From Brumimicrobium ulvae (lineage in GTDB: Bacteria; Bacteroidota; Bacteroidia; Flavobacteriales_D; Crocinitomicaceae), in contig NZ_CANNGT010000002.1 of assembly GCF_947504225.1 (NCBI RefSeq), positions 62,001 to 126,000 of the forward strand: a stretch of 64,000 nucleotides of DNA, read 5' to 3'. The position numbers and the translations under genes were made by a program. The notes under the pieces are model-generated. The model did no database searches. It was given only the letters and a program-made list of their open reading frames with translations, and was not told where the DNA came from. Shown here in pieces: positions 18,741-28,543 of the stretch; the first letter of the stretch is position 1; each line of letters starts with the position of its first letter.

Positions 18741-21476
18741 ATGAAAAAGTTACTCAGTTTATTTACAATCATATTGTCCTCTTCGATAGCATTTGGGCAA
18801 TTGACCATTACCTCGCCAAGTCATAATCCTGGGAATCCCGTAGATTGTGCTAACTACAGCGATCCTAGTGTAGCCAACTTTTTTGACGATGGTGGGGCAG
18901 GAGCAGATTACTTACCTGGTCAAAACCATACCTTTACAATATGTCCTGATCTTTCAGCATCAGGTCCAAAAATAAGAGCTTCTTTTGCTAACAGTCCAGG
19001 GTTTACTTGGGATGTTCATTCAAGTGACATGCTTTATGTTTATGATGGACCAGATGCCACGGCTCCATTATTAGGATCGTACAACAATGCCAATGCTCCG
19101 GGAGGTTTCGCTCATACCGCTTCTTGGGCAAACACCTCTGGTTGTTTAACTTTTGTGTTTGTTTCAGATGGAGCCAACAACGGAACTGGATGGGAAGCGA
19201 ATGTTCAATGTTTCTCTCCACCACAAGACATTGATATGCATGTTGAAGCATTCATCAATGGAACTGCTGGAAATGATATATTTCCTTTAGACACAGGATA
19301 TGTTGACATTTGTCAGGGTGACTCTGTCCTAATAGTTGCAAAGCCATTGTTTCCGTATTCTTTAGAAACATCAGGATCTGGATATTCTCAAAATATAGAT
19401 AACGTGACTTATCTTTGGGAATTCAGTGATGGATCAGTAGGTCCAGACAATGATAGTGTGTGGTTTAACCCCTCGAATCAAGGAGGTTATTATGTCAATC
19501 TAACTATTGAAGACAGTTACCCGAGTAATGCAACAATTAAATTTAAAATAAGAACAAGTACAACACCTTTGTTTACAGGTACGGGGCCATTAGAGGACAC
19601 CGTTTGTTTTAATCAAAACACTGAGTTATTTGGTGGTGTTACTTCCTCAGATACAGTTGGGGTAAATGTACCACAAGGTAGTTTTCAGTTAGGTGGTGAG
19701 TTCGCAGGATTAACTTTCTTACCCGATGGAAGTAATAATGAATATACAACTTCTATTAACATGTCTGGATTTCCTCCAGGATCTACAATTCAATCTGCAG
19801 GAGACATCGTTCAAATGTGTGTTGATATGGAGCACAGTTTCTTAGGTGACTTGGAAATGTGGTTAGAATGTCCTGATGGAACTGAAATAACGATTTTCAA
19901 TTCTTATTCTTCTGGTGGTTATATACCAGGTGGATTTGGTGGAGGAGGTGTTTTCTTAGGAGAGCCTGAGGATTCGGGAGGATCAGGTCCAGGTAATGGA
20001 TATGAATACTGTTTCTCATCAGTAAACAATAACTGGGGTGACTTTGCTTCTGAATACCAAACCAATACGATCCCTACACCGCCATCTGCACCAACTTCTG
20101 GAAATACAATGAATCCAAACGGAGTTTATGCACCAGAGCAAACCTTTGCTGACTTCGCAGGTTGTCCGTTAAATGGTGACTGGACACTTCACGTTCAAGA
20201 CAACTGGGCTTCAGATGACGGGTATATATTCCAATGGGGAATTTACTTCGATCCTTCTTTATACCCAGACAATGAGTATTACCAAAACACTATTACAGAT
20301 GCTTACTGGTCACAACACCCTACAATTGTATCTGATACTACAAACGATACATTAATTGTTATTTCTCCTGATGGACCTGGAGATTACTCTTACGTATTTA
20401 ATGTTGTTGATGATTTCGGATGTAGCTATGATACTATTGTTCAATTACACGTACTAGATACAGTAATCAACGTTATATCTCCTGATAAATCAATCTTTTG
20501 TTTTGAAGACAGTGTAATGTTAACTTCAAGTGCTACTGGAACAGTTGCTCCATTTACTTTTACTTGGCCTGATGGTCAGGTTGGTGATACAGCTTATTTC
20601 CCTGGGCTACAAAATGGTACTTTTGAATACATTGTCACCGTTTCTGATGCTTGTGGAATTGAACGACCAGACACTGTAGTTCTTACCGTCAATCAAACAC
20701 TGAATTTAGACTCTTTGGTCCAATTCCCTGCTGATTGTGGAATGGACAATGGTAACTTGGTTGCTTATCCAAGCGGAATTACTGGAACACCAACTTATGA
20801 GTGGACTGGTCCAGGTGCAAACAGTCCAAACAACACCAACTCAACAGCTTGGCTTGAAAAACCATCAGGATGGTATTATTTCTCTGTTCAAGATGCGGTT
20901 TGTTATGCAGAGGATAGTATTTTCCTTGAGCAAAACCCACCACCAACGGCTTCGTTTACAGCAAATCCTATGACAGGACCTTCACCTTTAGCAGTTACTT
21001 TTGTCAACACATCTGACCCAGCATCTCAATACGATTGGGACTTTGGAAACGGAAGTGGAAACACAGTGAATGATTTAAGTGACCAATCTTCAGTTTATAC
21101 TGAAGAAGGAACTTACCTTGTTACTTTGGTACTTACTGAAGGGGCTTGTACGGATCAAGCTACTCAAACTGTAACAGTGTTTAATCCTATTACATATGAA
21201 CCAGTGAACGTATTTACGCCAAACGGAGATAATGATAACGACGTATTTACTTTGAATATTGAAAACGCAACCTCTATAGAGCTTGTTATTCTTAACCGAT
21301 GGGGGAATGTGGTATTCGAAAGTACTGATCCAAACTTCGGTTGGAACGGTAAAATCAACAATGATGGTGCTGAATGTACAGACGGAACATATTTCTACAA
21401 GTTCACTGCTACAGCAGGAGAACAATCAACAGAAGGACACGGATTCGTTCAGTTGGTTAGTGGAAAGAAAGAATAA
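18741..21476 (+). CDS. Large T9SS type B cargo with CUB-like, P-domain-like and PKD modules
   Basis: A protein of 911 residues with signal peptide MKKLLSLFTIILSSSIAFGQ. Residues ~20-160 look like a CUB domain (DMLYVYDGPDATAPLLGSY and a Cys near the end). Residues ~310-505 resemble the proprotein convertase P-domain (VDMEHSFLGDLEMWLECPDG, then LNGDWTLHVQDNWASDDG). A PKD module lies at ~732-815 (PTASFTANPMTGPSPLAVTF, YDWDFGNGSG). The last ~90 residues are the gliding-motility-associated type B sorting domain (NVFTPNGDNDNDVF, LNRWGNVVFES, DGTYFYKF). No protease domain accompanies the P-domain, so an adhesive, surface-displayed role is likeliest. Confidence 0.9.
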   Translation: MKKLLSLFTIILSSSIAFGQLTITSPSHNPGNPVDCANYSDPSVANFFDDGGAGADYLPGQNHTFTICPDLSASGPKIRASFANSPGFTWDVHSSDMLYVYDGPDATAPLLGSYNNANAPGGFAHTASWANTSGCLTFVFVSDGANNGTGWEANVQCFSPPQDIDMHVEAFINGTAGNDIFPLDTGYVDICQGDSVLIVAKPLFPYSLETSGSGYSQNIDNVTYLWEFSDGSVGPDNDSVWFNPSNQGGYYVNLTIEDSYPSNATIKFKIRTSTTPLFTGTGPLEDTVCFNQNTELFGGVTSSDTVGVNVPQGSFQLGGEFAGLTFLPDGSNNEYTTSINMSGFPPGSTIQSAGDIVQMCVDMEHSFLGDLEMWLECPDGTEITIFNSYSSGGYIPGGFGGGGVFLGEPEDSGGSGPGNGYEYCFSSVNNNWGDFASEYQTNTIPTPPSAPTSGNTMNPNGVYAPEQTFADFAGCPLNGDWTLHVQDNWASDDGYIFQWGIYFDPSLYPDNEYYQNTITDAYWSQHPTIVSDTTNDTLIVISPDGPGDYSYVFNVVDDFGCSYDTIVQLHVLDTVINVISPDKSIFCFEDSVMLTSSATGTVAPFTFTWPDGQVGDTAYFPGLQNGTFEYIVTVSDACGIERPDTVVLTVNQTLNLDSLVQFPADCGMDNGNLVAYPSGITGTPTYEWTGPGANSPNNTNSTAWLEKPSGWYYFSVQDAVCYAEDSIFLEQNPPPTASFTANPMTGPSPLAVTFVNTSDPASQYDWDFGNGSGNTVNDLSDQSSVYTEEGTYLVTLVLTEGACTDQATQTVTVFNPITYEPVNVFTPNGDNDNDVFTLNIENATSIELVILNRWGNVVFESTDPNFGWNGKINNDGAECTDGTYFYKFTATAGEQSTEGHGFVQLVSGKKE

Positions 21477-21499
21477 ATTAAATCCATTTAAAATGTTAA

Positions 21500-21529
21500 A
21501 AAGGGAAGTCAATTGACTTCCCTTTTTTT
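21500..21529 (+). terminator. Intrinsic terminator after the T9SS cargo gene
   Basis: An 11-bp perfect stem AAAGGGAAGTC/GACTTCCCTTT around an AATT loop (21500-21525), followed by further T residues. It lies 23 bp after the stop codon at 21476. Confidence 0.88.
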
Positions 21530-21567
21530 ATCCAATAAATGCTTAAATTAGTAGAAAATCAACACTT

Positions 21568-22035
21568 ATGGAAGACAATAAAGTTACCTTTCAATTTATC
21601 AGTGAACCTTCAGATGTAAACTTTGGTGGGAAAGTACATGGTGGCGCAGTAATGAAGTGGATCGACCAAACTGCTTATACTTGTGCTAGAACATGGTCAG
21701 GAACCTATTGTGTAACCGTTTATGTTGGAGGAATTCGTTTTCTAAAGCCCGTTAGTATAGGAGACCTTGTAAAAGTTGATGCTTATGTGATTCATACAGG
21801 AAATTCAAGTATTCACATTGCGGTTGATGTTTATTCAAAAAACTTAGCTGATACTTCCTTTCAAAAAACAACACATTGTGTGATCGTATTTGTCTCAGTA
21901 GACCAAGATGGGAACCCACAAGCTGTTCGGCCTTGGACACCCATGACTGAAAGACAAGAAAAACTGTCTGAATATGCACAAAGACTAACAAAGTTAAGAG
22001 ATACAATATCGAAAGAAATGCAGCCCTACTTTTAA
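21568..22035 (+). CDS. Hotdog-fold acyl-CoA thioesterase
   Basis: A protein of 155 residues of the YciA/BACH-like acyl-CoA hydrolase family, which cleaves acyl-CoA to free acid and CoA in the cytoplasm. The family core is visible: PSDVNFGGKVHGGAVMKWIDQTAY, where Asn/Asp and HGG belong to the active-site region, then GIRFLKPVSIGDLVKVDAYV and a C-terminal helix. The gene stands alone between a terminator and the convergent yhaN-like gene. Chain-length preference cannot be read from sequence. Confidence 0.88.
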   Translation: MEDNKVTFQFISEPSDVNFGGKVHGGAVMKWIDQTAYTCARTWSGTYCVTVYVGGIRFLKPVSIGDLVKVDAYVIHTGNSSIHIAVDVYSKNLADTSFQKTTHCVIVFVSVDQDGNPQAVRPWTPMTERQEKLSEYAQRLTKLRDTISKEMQPYF

Positions 22036-22103
22036 AATATCAGGAAAAGGATCCGAATGATCAAACTCATGAACACCTAATACTCATGAAAAACAATACA
22101 CAA

Positions 22104-25001
22104 TTACCATGTAATTATGTTCGCTCCATGCGATTCAAACAGGACTTTGGTATGCTCATGACAGGTAAAATACAACACTTGTCGCTCACTAGCAAAATCA
22201 GTAAGGATTTCAGCCAAATTTGATGTTCTTTCTGCATCAAAATTCACCATGATGTCATCAAAGGCTACAGGCAAAGGTTCAGCATTCTTTTCATATTCCT
22301 CAATTAAACCCAATCTCAAGGCCAATAAAAGTTGCTCTCTTGTACCTCGACTCAATTCCTGAACAGTTTTTGAATTTCCAGCCGCATCAATAATGCCTAC
22401 GTGTTTTTCACTTATAGAAATTCGTAAATCTTCGTAAGCGTTTTCGGTTATGGCCCTAAAGAAATCACGGGTTTGTGTAATCACTTCTGGTTGACGCTCT
22501 TTTTCATACTTTTGTTTACTCTGATTCAGCACTTCTAAAGCCAATTGCGTAGCCAACCACTCTTTAGTGGCTTCTTTTAGCTGTGTTTGTAAACTTTCTT
22601 TTTCGTTTTGAAATCCATACATATCGTCTAATTCTAAAATATGTCGAATTTCTGTACTCGTTGCTGCCAAGTCTTTGTTTAATTCATCGTAACGGTTCTT
22701 GACGTCCTCATATTCAGATTCGGTTTCGTCTCTCTTTAGATTTAGCTCAGATGGAGTATATTCAGACAATTTAGCGAGTGTTGATTCTAATTGGTCTGCA
22801 CCGCAAAGGGTTTTAATTGTATTGGCCGAGTTTTCTTTTTCTTCCTTGGCTTTATTCAATACTTCTTGACGTTCAAAAACTTGGTAAAAAGAAGTCTCAT
22901 CTTCTACTTTTACTGCTTGAAAAAGTGCGGTTAAATCGCGTTTTAATCTTTCAAGGTCATCCTTTTTTTGTTCAGCTTGTTTCGACAATAAATTCAGCTC
23001 TTCATTGTACCGTTTACGTTCGGAGTTTACCTTTTCATTCTCTTCTATTTTTGATATTAAAGAATACACAAAAGAAGTGTCTAAGGCTGTACCTAATGGA
23101 ACAATTCCCTCAAGTTTCTGCTCAAAATCAGCAATCAATTTTTCAATGTTCTGGATGGCCGCTTCGGCTTCCATGCTATTTGAATGTTGTCTTTTCAATT
23201 CTTCTACATTAGAAAGAAAATCATTCATTCGAGCAGGTAAAATTGAGGTGGGTAAGTTTAGATCTTCAAGTAAAGATTTCCATTCCTTTTGAAGGTTCAA
23301 GGAATCCGTATTGAAATGCTCTAACTCCAAAGTTGTTTTTGTAAGCTCATCCTCTTTTAATTGAAGTTGATGTTTTACCTCATCAATTTGTTGAATATAC
23401 TGATCATAGGTTGTCAAATCTTCTTGTAAAGCTGTTAACTCCTTATTGATTTCATTGGCACTTTTACCATTGAGTTCTTCCGGAGGAAGGCTGTTTCTTT
23501 GTACAAGCACCTGGAAGAGTCCAACCAAAGCTATTCCTATTACGATTGCACCAGAAAGAAGGTTTAAAAACAATAACCCAACTCCTACGACCGCAAAAAC
23601 AAAAACTAAAATCAATGCCAGTTTAATGTTGTTTTGGGGTCGCTTTCCGCTCATTTCTAAAGCAGATTTAAAAGCAGTGTCTAGGGCGACCTTCTTTTTG
23701 AATGCACTTACTTTTTGCTCTTCATCTTGAATTGGGTGCTCGTTTAAGTTTTGAACAAGCTTTTTTTTCTTCATTCCCAATTCGGAAGTCTCTTGCTTTA
23801 GTCTTTCGACTACCACAGATTTAGTTTCAACCTTTCGATCTAATTCTTGTTGGTCCTCAACAACTTGAGTGGCTTTAGACTGCAATTCAAAAGTCCCTTC
23901 TAATTCGATCAACTGTTGTGCATTATGTCCATCTCCTAAACGACTCAAAACACTTTCAATCAACTGATTTGATTTGGAAAGTTTTTCTTTTTCTTGATTG
24001 CGTTTACTTTTGGCTTCATCATAAAGTTTAACATTCGTCTTAAAGTAATCCAACAAACCTGCTTGAGCCGAAAGAGATTCATCCCATTTCAAATTAGAGA
24101 GTTCTTCTTGTAACTGCTCAATTTTTTGATTTAATTCGATTAAATCATTTTCATCTGACGAAGTTTTTCGCTTTAATTGTTCATACTTTTCTAGATGTTG
24201 AACAGGATAAATAGCAATTGCACCAATTTTATTGATTTTAGCTTCTGCCTCTTTATACCTTACAAAATCTGGATACGCTTTTGCCAAATCTGAAAAATCA
24301 TTCTTCTCCTGACCCAATTTTGCGCGTAATTCTTTCAGTTTATTCAGCTCTTCTTCTAATTGTTCTTTTTGATCAGAAAGTAAGTTGTATTCACCTAATT
24401 TACTACGTAATTTATTGATTGCTTCTTCTTTCGTAGCAATTTCACTTACTAACTTCGGAAGAATTTGAACAGACCCTCTTGATTTGAAATATTCTTCGGA
24501 ATGACCAATTAAAGACTTTTCAAAACCGCCAAAATCAACTCCTGAAAGTCCCATTCCCATACTGAATATACGGTCTTCCATACCTGACTCACTTAGTTGT
24601 TCGACGTCAGTGAGTTCATCAAGGGTAATGGCATAAATGTTTTTGTACAAATCAATCGAAGCATTCCCAATTAAATTTTGATACAATGTCTGATTTTCTG
24701 AAACTTCTCCTTTAAATTCTAACTTAAAATCTCTTGCATTCCCATGGCGATACACAGAAAGTGCTTCTCCTGTACTGTTGCTTAACCAGATTCGGCCTCC
24801 ATGCGTTCCTCCCATCAAAGGTGAACGACGGTCTTTTTGGAAACGAGGATATTCAAACAAGGTAAAACGAATAAAGTCCAACAATGTTGATTTCCCCGCT
24901 TCATTAGGACCATAAAGAACATTTATTCCTTTTGAAAAGCCTTTAATGTTTTTGTCATGAAAAACACCAAACCCATCAATATGTAACTTATCTATCTTCA
25001 T
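22104..25001 (-). CDS. YhaN/SbcC-like AAA ATPase
   Basis: A protein of 965 residues. The N-terminal half-ATPase has FGVFHDKNIKGF and Walker A GPNEAGKST (residues ~32-40). Long coiled-coil segments flank two membrane-like helices around residues 457-500, as in YhaN-type proteins. The C-terminal half has the ABC signature-like LSRGTREQLLLALRLG and Walker B LPVAFDDIMVNFD. The family is related to SbcC/Rad50 and works with a metallophosphoesterase. That partner gene lies directly upstream in the same operon with a 2-bp gap. A role in DNA end processing or repair is inferred from the family. The membrane helices suggest a membrane-associated complex. Confidence 0.88.
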   Translation of the reverse strand: MKIDKLHIDGFGVFHDKNIKGFSKGINVLYGPNEAGKSTLLDFIRFTLFEYPRFQKDRRSPLMGGTHGGRIWLSNSTGEALSVYRHGNARDFKLEFKGEVSENQTLYQNLIGNASIDLYKNIYAITLDELTDVEQLSESGMEDRIFSMGMGLSGVDFGGFEKSLIGHSEEYFKSRGSVQILPKLVSEIATKEEAINKLRSKLGEYNLLSDQKEQLEEELNKLKELRAKLGQEKNDFSDLAKAYPDFVRYKEAEAKINKIGAIAIYPVQHLEKYEQLKRKTSSDENDLIELNQKIEQLQEELSNLKWDESLSAQAGLLDYFKTNVKLYDEAKSKRNQEKEKLSKSNQLIESVLSRLGDGHNAQQLIELEGTFELQSKATQVVEDQQELDRKVETKSVVVERLKQETSELGMKKKKLVQNLNEHPIQDEEQKVSAFKKKVALDTAFKSALEMSGKRPQNNIKLALILVFVFAVVGVGLLFLNLLSGAIVIGIALVGLFQVLVQRNSLPPEELNGKSANEINKELTALQEDLTTYDQYIQQIDEVKHQLQLKEDELTKTTLELEHFNTDSLNLQKEWKSLLEDLNLPTSILPARMNDFLSNVEELKRQHSNSMEAEAAIQNIEKLIADFEQKLEGIVPLGTALDTSFVYSLISKIEENEKVNSERKRYNEELNLLSKQAEQKKDDLERLKRDLTALFQAVKVEDETSFYQVFERQEVLNKAKEEKENSANTIKTLCGADQLESTLAKLSEYTPSELNLKRDETESEYEDVKNRYDELNKDLAATSTEIRHILELDDMYGFQNEKESLQTQLKEATKEWLATQLALEVLNQSKQKYEKERQPEVITQTRDFFRAITENAYEDLRISISEKHVGIIDAAGNSKTVQELSRGTREQLLLALRLGLIEEYEKNAEPLPVAFDDIMVNFDAERTSNLAEILTDFASERQVLYFTCHEHTKVLFESHGANIITW

Positions 25002-25003
25002 GA

Positions 25004-26278
25004 TTATCGTTCATTTTTTATTAGACCATCAATGCATTTCCATTTTGCTGTAGTCAAAATCTGTTGCAGCTCACCTTTAATTTCCTCTTCAAAATCTGTG
25101 TTCTTTAATTCACGACCGACTTTGGTAGTAGAAATTTCATCCAAAATGTCGATAAGTAATTTTCCTGCTGCTTTTTCGTCCCCTTCCAGTTCTTCGAATC
25201 GCTGAAGTAAATCTGCGACAAAATCAGAAGATTGCTTTCTCGATTCAAGGTCTATTTCTGGATAACTTTCATTGATGAATTTATCAATAAACACAAATCG
25301 ATCGTGGTAGACATTTTCACCGTTTAATTCATTGGTGAGCGCTTCCATTTCAGCATAATTTGAGAAAATATTATGCAGGTCGGTTTTTCCTTTTAGTCGA
25401 ATACGAAGCAAATAAGACTTATTCGAAGTAGTTAATTCAGTTTTAAGTGTATGAATGGCTTTTTGAAAATCACCTATTCCTTCCATTCCGCTAACATCTA
25501 AATCATAGTAATCATATACAACATCCGAAAGAGAAATAAAATCATGTTTCACTACCTTTCCGTGTTCAACAGTAACTAACGAACAACCTTTCTCTCCTGT
25601 TTCATTAAAATGACGACCTTGAATATTGCCAGGGTAAACCACCATAGGATGTTGTGCTGAGATGACTTCTCTTTTATGAATATGGCCCAGTGCCCAATAA
25701 TCTAAATTTGAGGCACGCAAGGTATCCAAATCAAATGGACAGTATGGTGTATGCGCAATATTTCCCGCAATTGTACCATGCAACAATCCAATAGAAAATG
25801 AAGCCTTGTCGTTTCTTTTAAATTGTTTTGCAAGTGAATTGAATTCTTCTTTTTCGCCAAAACTCACACCATAAATTTCAGCCAAAGCATGATTGTTTTT
25901 TACTACTGTGTGTTGTTGTACTTCATCGGCTGCGAAAAGGGTAACATTATCGGGTAACTGTAGATGCTTAGACCAACTCATCAGCGGATCATGATTACCA
26001 CAAATAATAAAAACGGGAATATCTGCTTTATTTAATCGTTCGAGCCCACGTACAAATCGGTATTGTGCGCTTAAACTTCCAGATTCACTATCAAAGCTAT
26101 CTCCAGCAATGAGCATAAAGTCAACAGCTTCGTCTAGTGCGGCCTGAATTAGTGAATCATAGGCTTTCACCCCATGTTCAACCAATGATTTTCCAAGGGA
26201 TTCATTCATTTTACTCACCCCCTTGTATGGGCTTTCAATATGTAAGTCAGCAGCATGTATAAATTTGAATTGCGACAT
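25004..26278 (-). CDS. YhaO/SbcD-like metallophosphoesterase (DNA repair nuclease)
   Basis: A protein of 424 residues. The five phosphoesterase motifs for two metal ions are in order: HAADLHIESP, IAGDSFDSE, CGNHDPL, LLHGT and ALGHIHKRE. This matches the Mre11/SbcD/YhaO exonuclease group, which pairs with an SbcC-like ATPase. The YhaN-like gene follows 2 bp later, so they form a nuclease-ATPase pair. The length is a little above the ~400 of typical SbcD/YhaO. A TAACTTTG promoter element lies just upstream. Confidence 0.9.
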   Translation of the reverse strand: MSQFKFIHAADLHIESPYKGVSKMNESLGKSLVEHGVKAYDSLIQAALDEAVDFMLIAGDSFDSESGSLSAQYRFVRGLERLNKADIPVFIICGNHDPLMSWSKHLQLPDNVTLFAADEVQQHTVVKNNHALAEIYGVSFGEKEEFNSLAKQFKRNDKASFSIGLLHGTIAGNIAHTPYCPFDLDTLRASNLDYWALGHIHKREVISAQHPMVVYPGNIQGRHFNETGEKGCSLVTVEHGKVVKHDFISLSDVVYDYYDLDVSGMEGIGDFQKAIHTLKTELTTSNKSYLLRIRLKGKTDLHNIFSNYAEMEALTNELNGENVYHDRFVFIDKFINESYPEIDLESRKQSSDFVADLLQRFEELEGDEKAAGKLLIDILDEISTTKVGRELKNTDFEEEIKGELQQILTTAKWKCIDGLIKNER

Positions 26279-26293
26279 AAAATGGCTTTGCTC

Positions 26294-26301
26294 AAAGTTA
26301 A
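26294..26301 (-). promoter_or_regulatory. Probable -7 element for the yhaO-yhaN operon
   Basis: The minus strand reads TAACTTTG, a match to TAnnTTTG, 15 bp before the YhaO start codon. This implies a very short leader. Confidence 0.45.
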
Positions 26302-26365
26302 GAAAGTTTGTTTGGATTTTCAGTTGTAGAACAAATCCTTCTTCAAATCGAATGATGAAGTGTTA

Positions 26366-26899
26366 TTATTTCTTTTTCTTTCTCTTGTTCAATTGCATTT
26401 TTCGGTTATTTACCAGAATAAACCTCAAATTAATAAACAGTTGATTGGTTTCGGTAAATGTTTTTGAAGGCGTTAAAAACATGTAGCCTACACGTAAGTG
26501 AAAGCCGAATAATTTATAGCCCAAAACGGGAGAGATTCCGTACCGTTCTTCATTGAAGTTTGAGCGTAAGGCCACATCCACACCATAAGTTAAGTCGACC
26601 CTGCTGGGTTTGTGAAAGTATCCTGCATTCAGTCCAAGTACATTGTTGGGGATGTTGTACTCTAGTCCTACATGAAATGAATTGGTTTTTGTTTTCACCC
26701 ATCGAATGTCTTTAAACTGAAGTTCCATTCCAATTTCACCTACTGTAAATTCACCCTGTTGAATTCCAAAGTAAGGTCCCATTTTTCGAACGTGTGGATC
26801 TATTAATGGTTTTTTATTTTGGGCATAACCAATTGTGCTCGAAAAAATCAAGCCCACTAGAAATATGTATTCGATTATTTTATTCAATGTTCTGTTCAA
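26366..26899 (-). CDS. Small outer-membrane-like protein of unknown function
   Basis: A protein of 177 residues with signal peptide MNRTLNKIIEYIFLVGLIFSSTIGYAQ. The mature part alternates hydrophobic and polar residues with aromatic ends (FHVGLEYNIP, GYKLFGFHLRVGYMF), which suggests a small beta barrel. It ends in a very basic tail (RKMQLNKRKKKK). The start overlaps the end of the CvpA-family gene by 20 bp, so it is probably co-translated with it. The family is not recognised. Confidence 0.75.
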   Translation of the reverse strand: MNRTLNKIIEYIFLVGLIFSSTIGYAQNKKPLIDPHVRKMGPYFGIQQGEFTVGEIGMELQFKDIRWVKTKTNSFHVGLEYNIPNNVLGLNAGYFHKPSRVDLTYGVDVALRSNFNEERYGISPVLGYKLFGFHLRVGYMFLTPSKTFTETNQLFINLRFILVNNRKMQLNKRKKKK

Positions 26900-27536
26900 C
26901 CCCCTTTAATGAATCATGTTGTTGCTTTAGTTCTTTTAAATCTTCGAGCGAGTACCCAAGACTATCAGCTGTTTTCTTCAACTCTTGAAGATCTTCTATA
27001 CTAACGTCATATTCGTCAAAAATTGTGGTATTCACGTTGTTCTTCAACCAAATAGAACTTTCTTCAATGGCTGGGATGGTAGCAGAAGCTGTTACTTTTA
27101 CGGGATGGTACAAAATGGAATCTTCTTTTACCTCTAAAGGAATAAAATGTCCCCTTTCGTCATAGGTTTCAATCAAAATAATCAAAATTGAAAGGGTGTA
27201 GACCATTTTTATCACTCCGAAAAACAAGCCCATAATTTTGTTGATAGGACTAAGGTTAACTACTTTCAACATGCGTTCAATCATTTTTCCTGCAAAGTAA
27301 ACCATAGCTCCAACTGCAAGAAAAGTAACAGTAAAAGCAACAACAGGAAGGTACTTCCCTTCTATATCAATGTTTTCTTTGATGAGATTAGAAGTCCAAT
27401 CAGAAAAATGAATTCCAGCATATATTCCAACCAACAGGGCCAAAAGAGTGAAGACCTCAACAATCAATCCCTTACGAAAACCAACCCAAGCGGCGTACAA
27501 AAGTGGAACAATAATGACAATATCAACAAAATTCAT
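26880..27536 (-). CDS. CvpA family membrane protein
   Basis: A protein of 218 residues with the CvpA-family opening MNFVDIVIIVPLLYAAWVGF-RKGLIVEVFTL and four membrane helices within the first ~115 residues. A coiled, charged C-terminal part follows (EDLQELKKTADSLGYSLEDL), a common extension in Bacteroidota. In proteobacteria CvpA is linked to colicin V production and envelope stress. The function here is not established. The next gene in the operon is a small outer-membrane-like protein. Confidence 0.85.
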   Translation of the reverse strand: MNFVDIVIIVPLLYAAWVGFRKGLIVEVFTLLALLVGIYAGIHFSDWTSNLIKENIDIEGKYLPVVAFTVTFLAVGAMVYFAGKMIERMLKVVNLSPINKIMGLFFGVIKMVYTLSILIILIETYDERGHFIPLEVKEDSILYHPVKVTASATIPAIEESSIWLKNNVNTTIFDEYDVSIEDLQELKKTADSLGYSLEDLKELKQQHDSLKGVEQNIE

Positions 27537-27652
27537 AAGGCTAATTTACAACACAATAAAACAGCAAGTAAAGCACAATAAAAATGTTGCTAACAATACA
27601 CCTTTGATTTGTTGAGTAAATCTAATTAACTCTACCGCTAAAAGTCTACAAA

Positions 27653-28366
27653 CTACTCGATATTAGTAAACACTTGTTGAATATCGTCGTCGTCTTCGAT
27701 TTTATCGAGGAGCTTTTCGATTTCTTCAGTTTGTTCTTCATTAAGATGAATAGGAGCAGTTGCAAAGCGCTTCAAACTTGATTTTGAGACGACAATTTTT
27801 CTTTCTTCTAAAGCCTCTTGAAGCGTACCAAAGCTAGTATAATCTCCATACATGATAATCATACCGTCTTCTTCTTGTTCAATTTCTTCAAGACCTGCAT
27901 CAATTAACTCAAGTTCTAGTTCTTCGATATCAAGACCTTCTGTTTCTTCAATTTCAAACACCGCTTTACGGTTAAACATAAATTCGATAGACCCATTAGG
28001 CACGAGTTGACCACCTGCTTTATTGAAATAGGATTTTACGTTGGCCACAGTTCGCGTTGTATTATCGGTTGCGCACTCAACAAAAATCAAAACTCCATGA
28101 GGGGCTTTACCTTCATAATTGACCAGCTCGTAGCTTTCAACATCCTTTGAAGTTGCTCTTTTTATTGCATTTTGGATATTGTCTTTAGGTACATTCTGTG
28201 ATTTCGCATTTTGAATGGCTGTCCTCAACGAGGCATTCATATCAGGATCCTCACCTCCTTCTTTTGCCGCCATTGTTATTATTTTCAATAGCTTAGGAAA
28301 AAGCTTAGACACTTTACCACTTCTTTTTTCTTTCGCAGCTCTTCTTACCTCAAATGCTCTACCCAT
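27653..28366 (-). CDS. YebC/PmpR family protein
   Basis: A protein of 237 residues, the standard length. It begins [23 protein letters not shown], the Bacteroidota form of the usual GHSKWA-type opening. The conserved [14 protein letters not shown] and the [19 protein letters not shown]-type segment follow. The family acts as a DNA-binding transcriptional regulator in some species, and recent work also links it to translation of proline-rich stretches. Which applies here cannot be told. It stands alone with a promoter element upstream. Confidence 0.93.
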   Translation of the reverse strand: MGRAFEVRRAAKEKRSGKVSKLFPKLLKIITMAAKEGGEDPDMNASLRTAIQNAKSQNVPKDNIQNAIKRATSKDVESYELVNYEGKAPHGVLIFVECATDNTTRTVANVKSYFNKAGGQLVPNGSIEFMFNRKAVFEIEETEGLDIEELELELIDAGLEEIEQEEDGMIIMYGDYTSFGTLQEALEERKIVVSKSSLKRFATAPIHLNEEQTEEIEKLLDKIEDDDDIQQVFTNIE

Positions 28367-28389
28367 AATTATATTTCATTTATTCAAAC

Positions 28390-28397
28390 CAAATGTA
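28390..28397 (-). promoter_or_regulatory. Probable -7 element for the yebC-like gene
   Basis: The minus strand reads TACATTTG, matching TAnnTTTG, 23 bp before the start codon at 28366. Confidence 0.45.
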
Positions 28398-28518
28398 CTG
28401 TTTTTTAAAATAAATATTTCGAATAAAACTTGAAAAATATTTACTGTTTTCCACTTGTTTATAATGATTATAAATACATAAACACCTAGTAGATAGTCTT
28501 TAATTCTAAAAAAATAAA

Positions 28519-28526
28519 TAACTTTG
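28519..28526 (+). promoter_or_regulatory. Probable -7 element for the WD40-caspase gene
   Basis: TAACTTTG matches TAnnTTTG 17 bp before the ATG at 28544. It is divergent from the yebC-like promoter. Confidence 0.45.
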
Positions 28527-28543
28527 ATTAAAGCCAATTTGTT

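Noticed and set aside
22104-26278. The SbcC/SbcD-like pair as an anti-phage defence system
   Set aside because: The layout, membrane helices and motifs fit the housekeeping YhaN/YhaO group; no defence partner genes are near.
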